A DNA stretch of 64,000 bases from Baylisascaris procyonis (lineage: Eukaryota; Nematoda; Chromadorea; Rhabditida; Ascarididae), in contig JAZARR010000032.1 of NCBI GenBank assembly GCA_037389465.1, positions 3,892,501 through 3,956,500 on the forward strand, read 5' to 3'. Below are positions 1 through 13,786 of the stretch, one piece after another. Both the position numbers and the translations under genes were made by a program. The notes under the pieces were generated by a model. The model did no database searches. It saw only the letters and a list, made by a program, of their open reading frames with translations, and was not told where the DNA came from. The first letter of the stretch is position 1. Each line of letters begins with the position of its first letter.

Positions 1-713
1 CAGTTCACTATCTTCGAGCTCACCTTGAGACTTAACAATGCGCAATGCACTTAGACACTCGAAAGTTTTCCTGAAAGTATATGCTGGATTCGGAAAAGAA
101 TTTGAGGAGACCGTTTCGTAAGAGATGCATAAAAGATACTGAGCCATATTAAACTGCAGAGAAGATGATTTGATTCGGCTTGCTTCGGCGCTTCACGATG
201 CGTTTTTATGCAAATTATGAGAATTTGAAATTTTCACCATATTCTATCAGTGGAATGGATACCCGTAGAGTTGAGCATAATGCCGTTGCTCAAAAAAGAC
301 TATGCACGCTTTTCGTATGTGTTGAAAAACATTGAAAGAATAATGATTGTTTCGGGAAAATTGTCTCGAGCTTAATGCATTTTCATCCTATCCATCGCAC
401 TTTCCTCATACTTTTGCAAACAACTCGTTTGGTCTATTTTATGAAATTAATAAATATTTTGTGATACGAAACTTACTTACTGGACAATTTTTCACTATTT
501 ACTAGACCTTCTTACTTGATAAATAAAATAACAAAACTGGGATGTGATGATTTAATACTATGAAATGTTCGCTGTGAGCTATATTGAAGTAATGTAGAGA
601 AAACCAATAAAGTTATATCTAATTTCATTGCGAATTAGGAAACAAATTGAAGTGACTAAGAAATTGCCAAATTATTTGGGGGCAGTGAAAATGTGACTTT
701 ATGCATCTTGCAG
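1..713. other. upstream/intron of the CoA-transferase gene
   Basis: No exon was recognised here. The first visible exon of the CoA-transferase gene begins with an acceptor and a split glycine codon, so at least one upstream exon exists, but nothing here reads like the family's N-terminus (a stretch before the conserved 'GD.VF..' strand). The stretch is most likely intron. Confidence 0.5.
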
Positions 714-3700
714 GGGATGTAGTCTTTCCAAGTGCATCGGCAGCAACGCCAGGTGATCTCCTTAGAGAGCTATGTCGACAAGTTGATCAAGGTAGAATTG
801 AACATGTACAGATCGTGAATACGCTGATCGAAGGAGGAGCACCATGGGATGATCCTAAATTTTACGGTACTTCATTCATTTCCCTTCTTCACAAGATAAA
901 AGCCTATCTTCAACTATATCAAATCCTGTATTTCTTCATTTTACTCGTTTGGCAGAATGCAACTCTATTTGGCTTCTGCTAGAAATAATGGACATAAATA
1001 AAATCCCAAGCCGAATATATCTGAAGGATCTAAGATTCACAGAAGGACTCATTTGAAAACAATTAGTTTTTCGTTGCAGTTCTTAATGTCTTTCGTGTCT
1101 AAATTCTGAATTCATTTATTCTTTTACAGGTAAAGTCAAGTCGAACACAATGTTCATCACAAGCAGTACAAGGAAGCTCATCCAGTCAGGTTTGTTGCTT
1201 CATCACTTCTCAAGTTTTTCTTTATCGAAGAAGACATCATCTTACGGCCTTCAAATCGCCGTAGATAAATATTTTGATAATGTGTGAAATTTTTGATGAC
1301 CCTCCCGTTCATATATGGGCACAAAAAGAGGGGATCGATCAGCGCAAATCAAAATTGTGCATAATCACTCTAGGAATAGTGTAATCTTCGGAGAAAATTC
1401 CCTTCGTTTTCCATTTATTTTGTATATTCACTTTGGTCATTTGTGAATTACTTTCGTGAATTGTATTTACGAATAACCTATATCATCGGAATCATCTGAA
1501 TCAGATGAATCAAAAAGTCACCCAAAATTTCAATTCTTTCATAGAATTCTTCCTCATAGAATTTGTGAATTATGTCTGACTCTCAAAATTCAGAGTGTTT
1601 TTTGTTCTGTTTTGCTATATCTCGCTTGCATTTACATTCAACTTTCGCTTCTTAAATCTGAGCCCATTCTCTGCCTCTTATGGTCTCTGCCTTAGACGTC
1701 AATGAATTAAGCATTTCAGTGCGTCTTATAGAAATTCGCCAACATAATGATCAATTCTTCGTATATTTAATGAAAAGTTATTTTCTAGATTACGAGGTCT
1801 CCCTCTTTTCCTTAATGATAAACTATAGCACCTAAATAGCTGAATTCATGTTTCAAAATTCAACTCTGTAGTATTATTTGCTTCTTTTCGATAGGAATGC
1901 GTCGTTGATATTTGCTAGTTTTTATATTTGTTTATTAACTATGCAGTGCTTTGATGGCATCACAATTCCTACACAACAATAATATGGAGTGAAAAACTAA
2001 TAAAGAATTTTATTTCAAAATAATTTCCTGTTGGAATTTCTCTTCCCAAATTTGTTATCAACGTATAATTCAATTAGTCATTTGTTCTCCATCCTTAGTT
2101 ATTAATCTAGCAGATTATTTTGTTCTCAAATAGTGTTATCAGAATTTTCGAAGATTTTCAGGTCATGGTGATTACACACCAATCTTCTTGTCTGAAATCG
2201 CCAAACTTTTTTCGAGCTTTAGACAGCATGTTGATGTCGCGATTGTCACGATCTCACCGCCGGACGAACATGGCAACTGTACACTCGGTGTCGCCGCCGA
2301 CTGTACGGTTGAAGCTGTCCGCGCTGCCAAAATCATCATCGGTAAGTTCATTTTCAACAACCTTCAATCCTATTGGCTGATTATATGCATTTAGCGAACT
2401 GATCGGAAGCAGCTAGATATATAATATTACCATAATCCTTCCATAACAACCAGGTTGTTTAGGTGAGGGAAGTACACAAGCAGCGGAGCTGGTAAGCAGC
2501 GAAATAGCACGCTGAACATATTGCGCTGATGTTTATAGCTTTGTTCCATCTCGAAGCACATGTTAGATCCGATGAATCTTATCCCGTCCCTGTTTGACCC
2601 ACCGTTAATTGGCTGTTATAGAGGTAGTCGTCACTTAGCAGTATCATATCAATAATTTTTTTTTTTTAGCGTAAGAACTTCATGCTCATATCGTTGTTTG
2701 TAATGCTTCTTTCGGTTGATGTATGCTGGACACGGATTTTTCTGCTATAAATCTCAACGTGATAGAATGATCGACATTAGACGAAAAAGCAACTCAAATA
2801 GCATAATATCGGGCAGAAAATCAAAAGGTCACAAGATTAAAACTCATTTGAGGGCAAGTTTTTTTGCTCATTGGCTCAGCTGTATTTGAGAACTCAATAA
2901 TAGTTTGCGAATCGAAGAAACATTTCAGCTATCGATTGAAATGAGGTGCCGTCTATCTCAGAGGCTTTTTATTCAGTGGATGACGATGAGTTTACCTTAC
3001 TAGTACAGTTTGCGTCTGCCACATAATAGTAATACTGCTTGAAAGGAACGAACTGAATAGCGAGGGATATATCTGAAAAGAGAAATTTTACCAGCAATGT
3101 CAAGCAGAATGTATTCGGCGTCATGTTTTATACATCCAGCGAACTACGTTCGGTGGCACATTAGATGCATTAAATAGAGTATATTGAGCTTTATGATGTA
3201 TATGCTACAAAATTATTAACGATAATTGAAGGAGAGGTGACCCCATCGATGCCGCGTACATTTGGTGATACGCAGATTCATATCTCTCAGTTGGATGCAG
3301 TAGTAAAGACCGATAGACCCATCTACGCACAGGAACCGAAGGAAGACAATACAGACGAGAATATCGCTAAGATTGGAAAATATATCGCAGAAAATTTAGT
3401 GGACGATGGAGCAACGCTGCAGATTGGTTGGATCTCCGAATAATTCTAATAAAAAATTATGTGGAAAACGTTACGCATAAATGAAAACAGCTGTCGCTTA
3501 GAAGCCACAGATTTGAAATGAATGGGGTCCACTTAATATGCAACTTTTATTGGTGAATATTTTTGTGGAATTTTATAGAGATGAGCAGAAATTTAGAAAA
3601 GCTACTAGATGAACTATATATTCTAGATATAGAAAAAAAATTAGGAAAAAGCTAAATATTCCATAAATGCACGAAATTTATCCACCTATTGTTGTTACCT

Positions 3701-4987
3701 TTGTTACTTTCATTGTTTTTATTACGAACGCTTCGACTTAAATGTTCAACGATCTGCCTTGTTCATTCATTACATCTGTGCATCTGCCACTGGGAATTCA
3801 CACTTGTTGGGAAAGTTCATTGGAAGAAGTTCATTCGGATGTATGCTTGATGAGAAGCAGATAACTATATAGGTTTATTGCCGTTTCGCCAGTACAAGAG
3901 ATGCAGCTGTGGCTAAGTTATAATTGGTTTTGGTCCTTAAAAGAGAGTTTAATGTGGACATTGGTGTTTATACTACAGCTAATTTCTGTTTTAGCGTAAT
4001 TTTGCTTTAATCGTATTCATAAAGCATTTATAAATGTGACTGCACTGCGGTTTAGTCATAGTTCGATCACAAATAATTTTTCAAGGAATTGGGGCAATTC
4101 CGGATGCAGCATGTGCGCTACTGACACATCATAAGGATTTGGGTGTGCATACGGAGTTACTATCCGATGGCGTAATCGATTTAATTGAGCGAAATGTGGT
4201 GACGAACTCCCGAAAGACACTCGATCCAGGCAAGATTGTCACATCGTTTGCATATGGAACGCGAAAGTTCTATGATTACCTCGACAATAATCCACTCTTC
4301 GGTTGGTTTACTCCATTTTAACGCTTATTTGTTGATATTATAAACATTCGCATTTCTTCTTTTATTCAGTCATAGTATTGAATTGAACATTTATAAATTA
4401 TATGGCTTCATTGTGATTGGTTAACTTTCCTACTTTGTGTAGTAAATTTGCTGAAATAGCTTGATATCCTATCAAATATCGATGCTCACATAGTAGAAGG
4501 GTGATAAATATTCAAAGAGCCCGAAAAATGTTTGGAAAAGTGCATATATCTGAGAGATTGGATTCGAAAAATGATTATTGCGACAATCGAACTGCTAGTC
4601 CGAATATGATGCTAATAAACTCGTGCTCTCAACGATGTTACCATTTCTTGAACTTTCTACAAATTGTAACAACGAATGCACTCTGTTGAACCATTTTTAG
4701 TTATATGTATGGGTTTGTGTATGTCTTTTTGCCCGATGATCTCAGTTCGAGAATAACTATAACTCTAGCCACTTTGATTTGATGAGTGCATTCTGCATCA
4801 TTTAATAAGCTCCCACATCCTTTTATGCATATATCATTCAGTCTTCCATAAAAGACTCACAAAATTTTAAAATTAGTTTTATTCATCGCAAAGGATGTGA
4901 AATGAGATCGAACAGCAAATTTGCAATTTAAGAAATAAATCGGAAAGTCACTTCATAGGAATGCGCATTAGTCCATGTTTACCATTG

Positions 4988-5025
<38 letters not shown>

Positions 5026-6446
5026 CTTATCTGCTTGCTGCGTTTAATAGTCGCAAATATTTCAGAATTCCGCACTGCGGCGTACACCAATAGTCCTCAC
5101 ATTATCATGCAGCACCATAAAATGACATCAATTAATTCATGTATCGAGATGGATGTTACCGGACAGATCGTCTCCGACTCTATTGGAACGAAATACTATT
5201 CAGGTATATTTCTCAGTTAGCTGGATTTTAACAGCGATGAAGTCTGCTCGATTTCTTCGGTACTAAAAAGTGATTCGCCGTTAATTTCGTTCCATTCAGC
5301 ACACCTCTGTAGGAATTATTAACGCTCAAAGGTGCAAACAATTTCCCTATTTGCTTGATTTCGGTGTTTTCAGCTTTGTCTCGCTGAGTAAAAAAGATAT
5401 GTGATTCTTTCAGGATTCGGTGGACAAGTTGATTTCGTTTATGGCTCTGCAGCAGCACTCGATGAACAGGGAAAGGCTATTATTGCGCTTACGTCGTGTA
5501 CAGGAAAAGGCGATTCAAAAATTGTGCCTTATCTGAAACATGTATGTGCTTTTGCTATGCTTGCAAATGCTTTTATCGTGTAGTTTTTGAGAATTGTTAA
5601 ATACTGTTGAGGTCTTAGAGGTTCAATCGTCGAATCTAATGTTGTCAGTGGTAATCAACGTCGATAATCTCGAGCTAGAATCATGTCCGAGAAACGCTAA
5701 GCTAACATCTGTCGGTGTGTTATGCTTTATTTTACGTTGCCGTTTGCTTGGTTTGCCTATCAGTTCGTTCATTAAGGGATTCGTCCACTATCTTCAAAGT
5801 GAGGAAATATAAAGAATTACTTTCTAAGTTTAGGCATTATCTCGTAAATATGCAGTTATTTCCAATCTCGTCTACATCGGTGATTGTCAATTACCAACAA
5901 AATTGCTCAAGATTATCGTCTGGTTCAAATCGTCTTGTTGAGATTGCCTTCATTTGTTGCTGCTCTGGCAACTTAAATGCTAGTAGATAAGAAATTTACA
6001 TTCAAGACGTATAGCGCACTGAGCGTTCTTCCTGGTTTTGACTCATCACAGCGTCATAAAGGAGTATTTGTCTGGGACTATACAAGATCAAATTGAGTAT
6101 CTTTTTGGGCGTCTTCTGCCTAATAGATTTGAATGCTAAATATCATAGAATATTTGTGGGAAAATTCAATAGTAGGGTAATAGAGAGCCTGAAGTGGACA
6201 ACAATTGGTGAGAAATAAACAATGGATCGCTGTAAACGAATGTGTTGTTTATTTCAGGGTGCTGGTGTGGTAACGACACGAGGTCATGCTCAATACATCG
6301 TAACCGAATATGGAATTGCTAATCTCTGGGGTAAAAGTGTGAGGCAAAGAGCGTACGCTCTTATCCAAATTGCTCATCCTAAACATCGAGAAATGCTTGA
6401 AAAGGGTGCCTTTGAAATTATGAAATGTATGCCCAGTAAGGACTAA
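714..6446 (+). CDS. acer-1: acetyl-CoA hydrolase / CoA-transferase family protein (5' partial)
   Basis: Eight exons: 714-866, 1130-1189, 2162-2341, 3232-3426, 4086-4301, 5066-5203, 5414-5541, 6258-6446. Together they give about 418 residues in one frame, ending in TAA. The family is 430-470 residues long, so roughly 40-60 N-terminal residues, including any mitochondrial targeting peptide, lie upstream. The order of family blocks is intact: GDVVFPSASAATP, IFLSEIAKLF, TISPPDEHGNCTLG, PRTFGD, LQIGIGAIPDA, HTELLSDGVIDL, SINSCIEMDVTGQ, GFGGQVDF, GAGVVTTRGH and a C-terminal HPKHRE region. The Glu in HTE probably corresponds to the catalytic Glu that carries the acyl-CoA intermediate in this family (inference). 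Members hydrolyse acetyl-CoA or move CoA between short acyl groups and acetate or succinate in mitochondria. Six internal introns are phase 1; the last is phase 0. The acceptor before 3232 lacks a good pyrimidine tract. Orthology to C. elegans acer-1 is likely but untested. Confidence 0.93.
4991..5024. repeat. (TA)17 microsatellite
   Basis: Uninterrupted TA dinucleotide tract of 34 bp inside an intron of the CoA-transferase gene, about 40 bp upstream of the next exon's acceptor. Confidence 0.95.
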
Positions 6447-6502
6447 GGCAATATGCGTATTTGTAAAAATTCCGTAAAATTTTGCATCTTTATTTCTTTC
6501 TC

Positions 6503-6508
6503 AATAAA
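6503..6508 (+). promoter_or_regulatory. poly(A) signal AATAAA
   Basis: A canonical AATAAA lies 57 bp after the stop codon of the CoA-transferase gene. It supports 6446 as the true end and a very short 3' UTR. Confidence 0.65.
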
Positions 6509-7169
6509 GGTCTCCAATAATAATATTCTGTTGGCTATGTTTACATGTGAAGATGTATGCATTCATGCATTACATAACATCCAAAAGCATCGCACTTCTC
6601 TTCTTCGACGTTCACATCAGCTCAATTTTATCAGCTGTCTATTGAAGGACAAAATACGTCTGACACTGCTTTCTTCCGCAACAATCTTTCTCTCTTATTG
6701 CCGCTTAATTGACTTATTCCTGTATATCCATGAGAAGGATGTTCAGTTCCTTTTTCCATTTCTTCATAGTAAGGAGGCCCTATGTTGAAGAAACATACTG
6801 TACTGAAAAGAGATCCTTTACTATACCCAAATTTTAATGAAGGATCTATGTTGAATGGACAGGGGGCTTTTTTCTCAATAAGTGAGCGAATTTAGTACAC
6901 TAGATTTCACAATTAGAAATTCTTCCGGATGATTAATTTTGAGCATAAAAGACGATTATTTTTTGACTACGATCTGCTCGTCAAGGGTAAAAAGTTCAAC
7001 TAAATAAACCCACATGCCAAATTAAACAGGTTTTTAGCACCGGCTCGTTGTTATTTTGCTTAACGAAACATAATAACGACGTTGAAATTATTTATATCCG
7101 AATAAACTTTGTTGTTCCCATTTTTTCATTGTTTCGTTCAGTATTTCTACACAAATTGATCGATATCCT

Positions 7170-7960
7170 AGGAGGCGATTTCGGTGAGAGGATCCCCGCA
7201 GAATGGAATAAGCGAAATTAGTCCGTTGAGCAGCTTTATACATCTAGTACGGCTTTGTTAGCACTTATCGCACTCTCCGTTTCTTCCTGAAATGCAAGTT
7301 TGTTAATTCAGATGACTCGATTAACTCGCCCACGTCTGGTCAAGGGGCCTTCCGTTCCTCTTTTAACTCAAGATGGATTTTTCCACTCATGAAACAGTTA
7401 AAAGAGGCTACCAACAGGAAGTGGTGTGACTTCCTGTTCTACAGTTTCGTTCATTGCTACGAAACAGGGATGTGATCGTACTCTTATCATCTTGCACAGA
7501 ATGGAAGCTATGCGCGGTATTCCTTTTGATACTGCTGAGTTTCTAACAAGCCTCATTTACCGACGAAATACTCCGGTGCGTCTTGGTACAGTATAAGAAG
7601 GCTGCAATCGGCTAAATCCACGACGGCGCAAGTGAACCTTGGAGAACCAACACAACAAAGTGAGGCTTTGCAGAGGGCGAATGCAGTAGGGTACCAGAAA
7701 GCCCCCATAATAAGCAACTTCCAGTTCTTCACCAGGACTTCCCGTCAATCGTACGTCACGCTTGAAATCTTGGGAAGCCAGAAATCCTCTCGATTACAGG
7801 CCGCTTTCGATTATGCATATATTTTCCTCCCCATAAAAACCCATTCGTTCACGGAAAGTGGCAGTATTAATTCACGCTTGACCCTCGCGCAACAATTACC
7901 GCCTGTGCGATTTTATGCTTATTCGCGCCATGCACAATCTCTATAATGTGTCAGCAATTG
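7170..7960. other. GC-richer unassigned island with coding-like frames
   Basis: The base composition rises clearly above its surroundings. On the plus strand, the frame from 7539 to 7946 is open for 135 codons (it has no ATG near its beginning), and an overlapping plus frame runs from about 7397 to 7597. Short minus frames also look protein-like (for example HPCFVAMNETVEQEV). No motif was recognised and the frames break, so a decayed gene or mobile element is as likely as a live exon. It contains the hairpin cluster at 7357-7466. Confidence 0.3.
7357..7466. repeat. three consecutive perfect inverted repeats
   Basis: Arm pairs are CCTCTTTTAACT (7357-7368) with its complement at 7396-7407 (12 bp stem); AACAGGAAGT (7413-7422) with ACTTCCTGTT (7429-7438), a 10 bp stem with a 6-nt loop; and GTTTCG with CGAAAC, a 6 bp stem near 7444-7465. 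They do not overlap and fill about 110 bp. They may be a structured RNA or remnants of a foldback element. Confidence 0.6.
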
Positions 7961-8000
7961 AAAATCTCCGTTCTGTTTTTTAAATACTCCAAAAATTGAA

Positions 8001-9200
8001 AAATTGCAAGTCCTCCATAAGCTACAATTCCCCTTTCCCCAATCAATTCCCCACCCCCAAAAAATAAACGGAACGCAGAGTCCATGGGTTCGTAAAGAGG
8101 CTTCTAGAGAACAATAATCAATATTTTTTTGAAAACTAACGCAGCTTAAAAGCCGATGCAGTGATGTTGCTGCCCGTAAATATTTGTAGATTTTATCGAT
8201 ATTCTTATGAATGAAAAAAAAAACTGCATATTCGGTAGAGTACTAATTTGCACATGAAAGCATGCATTTTCATTGGCTAACGTCCTGGATGAAGTAAATT
8301 CAAAGTGTATGCTAGCGGGCAATGTGCAAATTGCTTTCATCGGAACAGCAAAAGGTTGACATTCACTTTTCTGACGGCTTCCATTATATTTCCCTTCCAT
8401 ATATCTTTTTTACTCGACTTATGTTAATGCAGAGAGTGAAAAAAATAATAATGGGTTTGTGCATATGTGCTTAATAGAGATAATTTGTATTTCATGCTTG
8501 CATTGAAAGATTAGTAAGATGGCATCTAGAAAATATTCTATTGTATTGCTTCTTCATACGGTTACTACTACTTGTTGGACGAAAGGAATTTACAACCATT
8601 CATTGACAAGATTCTCGACTCAAATATCCGCATGCAGATAAACACAAATATCAAATGGAATAAATTTCCATTGAAAATAAAATTTTCTTAGAAGAACTTA
8701 ATAGTGTTTTGATCTCATTCACTTCAGCTAAAATCAATCATATATGGGAAGTAAGATTTTGGATGTGAGGACTTTAGGAAATGAATACATTCCTTCCAAA
8801 AGCTTTAATTATTGCCATTCACAGCCTTAATTATTCCACGTACTTCATATATTGTCGCTCGCGGTCACTTGGGCCGCTATGTTGTTCGGTAATACCCTTC
8901 AACCCTCGAGCGATTCACTTCTTAATGAATTGATGCTTTAGATACCCGTTTAATTGCATAAATGATCGTAATTTCTGTAATCACGCTATTGGAAGATAGC
9001 TACTTTCAAGGAAACCTGGTTTCTATGTTTGGCACAATTCAGAAACGGCGTGCTATCAAGGACTAGGATGAATTCATAGTGATATGCAGGCGGTTGCTTT
9101 CGATGTTTTAATGGAACGTAAGTTTAACTGCCACCACTTCACTTCACGACTCCTCACTAATGCTTTGTTCGATATCAGTTACGACATGGAACCATGTCGC
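8001..9200. other. no gene recognised
   Basis: AT-rich sequence. The only long frame is on the minus strand at 8146-8400 (84 codons, with ATG). Its first part reads somewhat like protein but has no splice support and no motif. Confidence 0.4.
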
Positions 9201-9218
9201 GATGCAAGCAACACTGTG

Positions 9219-10830
9219 CTAACTTTTCACAACAGTGTCGCATGAAATTCTTCTAACTGTTGGATCAACAGTCATTGCAGTCAAAGTCGAACTTTCGACA
9301 TGATCTGTACGTAAGCGTCCCCGACATTTTAGCGAACGTTCGAAGGGAATTCCAACCAGAGGAGATAGTGTCTCTATTATTGTCTCATTCAGTATTCTCC
9401 GCACCACCTACTTCACAGTCGGCAACGCTCCGTCCCACCCTTTCATCCTTCTTCACCAATTGCACCCTCAGAATCGCAAATCACTGAGTTTTTTTAACCA
9501 TTTTCTTTTTACCACAGACTTTATTGGTTCGACTTTATGCACAGCGAACGAAAGTGTAGCAATTATCTAACCGAAAGGGCCACAAGAGCGGAAACTTCCA
9601 TGCACTATTAGAAAAACAGTTCTTTCCTAGCAGAAATGATTTCCTTCAAACAGAGGAAGTAGAATAGCTGAAGACATGCACATACTCCAGAAATTTGTGA
9701 TATATTGCTCAGTTACTTATTTGCTTCTGCAGTTTCCTGCGCGCAGTTTGAAAAAGCATGAAATCCCCGAAAAAGCTGGCTGGAACCGCAAAGCAAAAGG
9801 AACAGACAGAACTGAAGTTGATATAAACTAAGCCATATCTGCAAGGCTGCAGGGTCCCTGCTTTGGCTCTCTACCCTTAATTTGTCGCTAAAGGATTCCC
9901 AGATTCCTCCTCTTTTGGGGTCCGACCAGATGCTGCGTAATCTGGCAATAAAAAAAGAGTTTAAGACTTTTATTAAGCCTTAAAATTTTGACAGCAGTAA
10001 GGCGGAGGGGTAACACGACAGCAGGAGGATGTCGCTCCGACAGGGCCTCGAATAGCGCAACATACGCTCAATGGCCAACGGCCGCTCCTCACGCTTAAGC
10101 CACTTCGAGACCGACTACGTACCCGCTACGATCCGGACCTATCTTCGTAAGGACGATACCTCAGTTAAAAGACTGGAAACACACTGATTTCTGTAAACGA
10201 ATACGCTCTCTTTTCACATTCACCGACGCTTTCCTCAAGGCATTTATGGAGAGTTTGCTTTGTCTATGGTCATCGTTTCTCTGCTCTGCCCAAAGCAGTT
10301 GATCTACAATTTCTTTACCACACCTTGCCACCTACGTTCCAGCTTTCACGGTTACTATTTCTTTCGGTTCCAAATAGGTTCAAACATTGGAAACTTCTTC
10401 TGATTTCAGTTTAAGAAGGCTTCTTCCGGTGTAGTGTTATCTAAGACGGAAGCGAGACCTCTTCGTGTTTTTGCGTCGTGATGCAAGAAGTTATAAAAAC
10501 CCCAGCAACGAACTGTGTGCACGTCCGCAAACATCCTTTTAAGGTTTAATTTCTACGCACATGACCCCGCATTTCTTGATTCCACGCAAGCAACTTTTGC
10601 CCTTTTTAGATCAGTTAGGATGGAAACATGGAAGCAGGGATGTTGCCTTCGGTTTCGGTGTTTGAAAGCACCAGTTTTTTTGCATGGACAGGCAGATGTG
10701 CCTCCCCTTTTGGATTGTATAAGATACGCTCTTTTCATGCAACCCAGCAGCGGACATTACAAGCTTATCGAAAGGCAATGGCCGAATAATTAAATGAAAG
10801 GCTCCATCTCGAATGGTGATTTGCCTCATT
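9219..10830. other. patchy GC-richer, unassigned DNA
   Basis: GC-richer patches lie at about 9220-9490, 9890-10170 and 10430-10830. After a good acceptor (TTTCAG ending at 10411) the plus strand reads FKKASSGVVLSKTEARPLR and then stops at 10481. None of it matches a family I know. It could be transposon debris or exons of an undetected gene. Confidence 0.25.
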
Positions 10831-13620
10831 GCGGGCTATAATTTTGCATGATCATTGAAACGTGAAATGTGCATCGAAATTGCTTCCTATTTTTCGATGG
10901 CATAATGAGGAGAAAGAGAATAGTGCAGAAAAAAACAATTTGGTTGACGAACGATCAACGACAACACCAAAAACCGAAAATTCATGAAATAACCTTCTGG
11001 AAAAAGTGAATCCGTGAATTCGATAATATCTTATCAATTCAACTTCGAGCATTTCTTTTCTTCCGTTACAAGTTATGATGCCTTTTTCATTTTTTAAGCA
11101 ATGAAATGATTCGATCGCTGAAAATATTCTAAATTTGATATGGTCGCTGCGGGACTTTACCAATTTAGGGTAATGCATCCGGAGATGTGATGCGAACGAT
11201 ATTGTTGATGAAAAATCTCGGTTACCAATTATTTGAATAACTATTAAATGGTGAAAATCTAAACTCAACATCTGCTTTTGCAAAAATTACTACTCGTGAT
11301 GATAGACGACGATCTTCATTGTTATGCGGCTATTGAATTTTTATCTTGTGCTTCTCCACTGATTCGCTCTTGAATCTACCAAATATTCAGATTTTTGGCG
11401 ATCAAAGCTTCTATCCCCTTCTCTAATCGCATCACACTAGACACAAATATGACTACCTCGCAAACAGAAGGACATGCAAACATGCATGCAATAAGCAGTA
11501 AGTGGACATAATACTCTTTGTCCATATAACATTAGCAGATGCAGAATAAACAGAAATCAAAAAAAGGCAACGTGCTGAGTTCCTTCTCGCGACATTTCCT
11601 CCAAAACCTAGTTCGTTGGCTCAAAAGAACGAATTTAAAAAAGATTCGTGCAACGCCGAAACATTTCAATGCACTCGTTCCATAGGATGAGGTTTGAAGG
11701 TGAAATTTCAGATCTCCCGCCTTGGGGTAAGCAAACAAACTGAAAATATTATATTCAGTTGCAACGTTGCGCTTCCTGACGTAGGACTTGATCCATTTCC
11801 GTCTGCGTATGGCAGCGAGATTGCCACTACATCGTTGACCTCCAAGTTTGAACCGATCTTATTTTTACGGTGCCCTAAAAATTGGCAAAGTTGATGAGTT
11901 CATGAGCTGTCACTTTAGTTGCAACTAAACGCAGCCTCTATGGCGCGAGCTTCCCCAAACTATCACCATAGAAAGCTTTTGCCAGGATGGATTTGGAAGT
12001 GACATCAAGCCACTGTTTTATGGAGGCGGTGCCTTGAGAAGTTAAAGGCTTTCATAGTCATCGCGACAAGCACTTAGCATTCTAGACCAGTTGACATTTG
12101 CAGTTGGCACTTTGCAGCTGTGAGTTTTTGCATTCGGCGTTATATTCATTCATTTGCTTGATCTACTATGGTTTACTATATCCATCCAGTGATACAGATG
12201 CAGTCTTTAAAAATGAGAAGTAGCGATATGCGCTATTTTATGATGCACGCTATTTTTGTCACATTTCACGGCAAAATTACGACAGTGTGTTACATCTTAA
12301 CAGATAAAATTGCATGGAAAATAAAAGAATAGAGACAACATTATGCATATTAATTGCTTTCTTATAATGAAGCAAGCAAACTGCTGCATTCTTGTCAAAT
12401 ATTGTGTATTAATGCAATTATCTTTATATTGTGTATTAAAAATGCCTTATTGTAGTATTAATGATTTCAATGCTGAATATTAAAATATTTCGACATCATA
12501 CGGATAATTTTCTCAATATGAATGAATTACTCTTTATGCACAAGATAGTGAAGTGTTAGAAAGATTTCTAATTTACATATATAATATTTGCTGTCTTCAT
12601 TGTCGAAGAATTCCGTTCTCAGTGCAAATATTTTCTATAGTGAAGTGTTAACTAGGTCAAACCGTTTTGTCAGTGCCATAAACGTTTTCTATCAATGTTA
12701 AAGCGTTAAATCAGCATCATCGAAAATCCATTCCCTTGAATTCTATTATATTTGTACTGTTTCAATCCTCTAAAACATAGTTCTTTTCTATTCTGAATCG
12801 GTATAAAAAATATTCTATTGGGTGAGCCAGTTAGGGCGAAGTATTCGGCTTATAGACATTGCCAGTTAGCTAGTGCCAGTCGAGAGTGCTTTGAGGACAC
12901 AAAGCATTCCAAAATATATGCAATCAGTGCCGCCATTCAGTCACAAGTTTCTTTTTCCTTCCATCGCTTCACTATCCTTTTTTTCAAATTTTTTCGCCAT
13001 CGTTGAATGATGGAATTGTTGAGCTTCTTTTATTACTCTTATCCCCATCTAATATTACTTTGTTTTTAAGTTTTGAGATTTGAAAACAGTTATTTTGATT
13101 CTGAAAATAAATTTCACTCCGAAACTTTTTGTACTTTCAATAAGAAAACTTCCACTCAGATTTATTCGTTCGGTTCACTTTGATGCGCACAATTCGTTTA
13201 GCTATAGAGATTCATTTTAAAGATGCCATTTTCAATGAGTAAGTGAATCACATATGCTATTCAAATAGACAGATTGCTGAGAACGTTTTATGATTTGATA
13301 GAAGTGTTGATTAGTTACAGACTACAACATTAGGTTTGTAATAGTTCTTCCTTTCAAGAGTAAGGAAGGGGGAGTGGAGCAGAGGGAATGTTTCGTGTTA
13401 CGTATCTGCTTCGAAATTTTTGCAGACTCCCGAAAAAAAACAGCGCGACAAGCCGTTGAGCTAATTGAAAACGCAAATAAGATTCTCTGTGCTACGATTA
13501 GATTAAATGAACATCAATTTTTTTTTCAGAATGCCGTGTTATTTTTTTCGAAAAAACGTCTTCTTCAACTGCACTTTTTAAACGATCTTTAAACGGCGAC
13601 ATAAAAGCAGACCTTTTATT
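10831..13620. other. no gene recognised
   Basis: AT-rich. The 143-codon minus frame at 10852-11283 looks like chance. A short plus segment after an acceptor at about 13425 (ARQAVELIENANKIL) is mildly protein-like but cannot be chained to another exon. Confidence 0.4.
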
Positions 13621-13631
13621 CATTTCTGTAC

Positions 13632-13633
<2 letters not shown>

Positions 13634-13686
<53 letters not shown>

Positions 13687-13736
13687 ATATATATATAATT
13701 TTTATATGTATATATACACATATATTTACATGTATA

Positions 13737-13777
<41 letters not shown>

Positions 13778-13786
13778 CATATATAC
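13634..13786. repeat. compound TA/TATG microsatellite
   Basis: Two TA blocks (13634-13682 and 13741-13776) flank an interrupted stretch with TATG, TACA and TTTA variants. The minus frame through it encodes mostly Ile-Tyr and is not a gene. Confidence 0.95.

Noticed and set aside
10852..11283. 143-codon minus-strand frame
   Set aside because: AT-driven residue use, no motif, no splice sites; likely chance.
12818..13006. Plus frame beginning near TTGGGTGAGCCAG, first thought to be a mariner end
   Set aside because: No inverted terminal repeat or transposase motif was found nearby.
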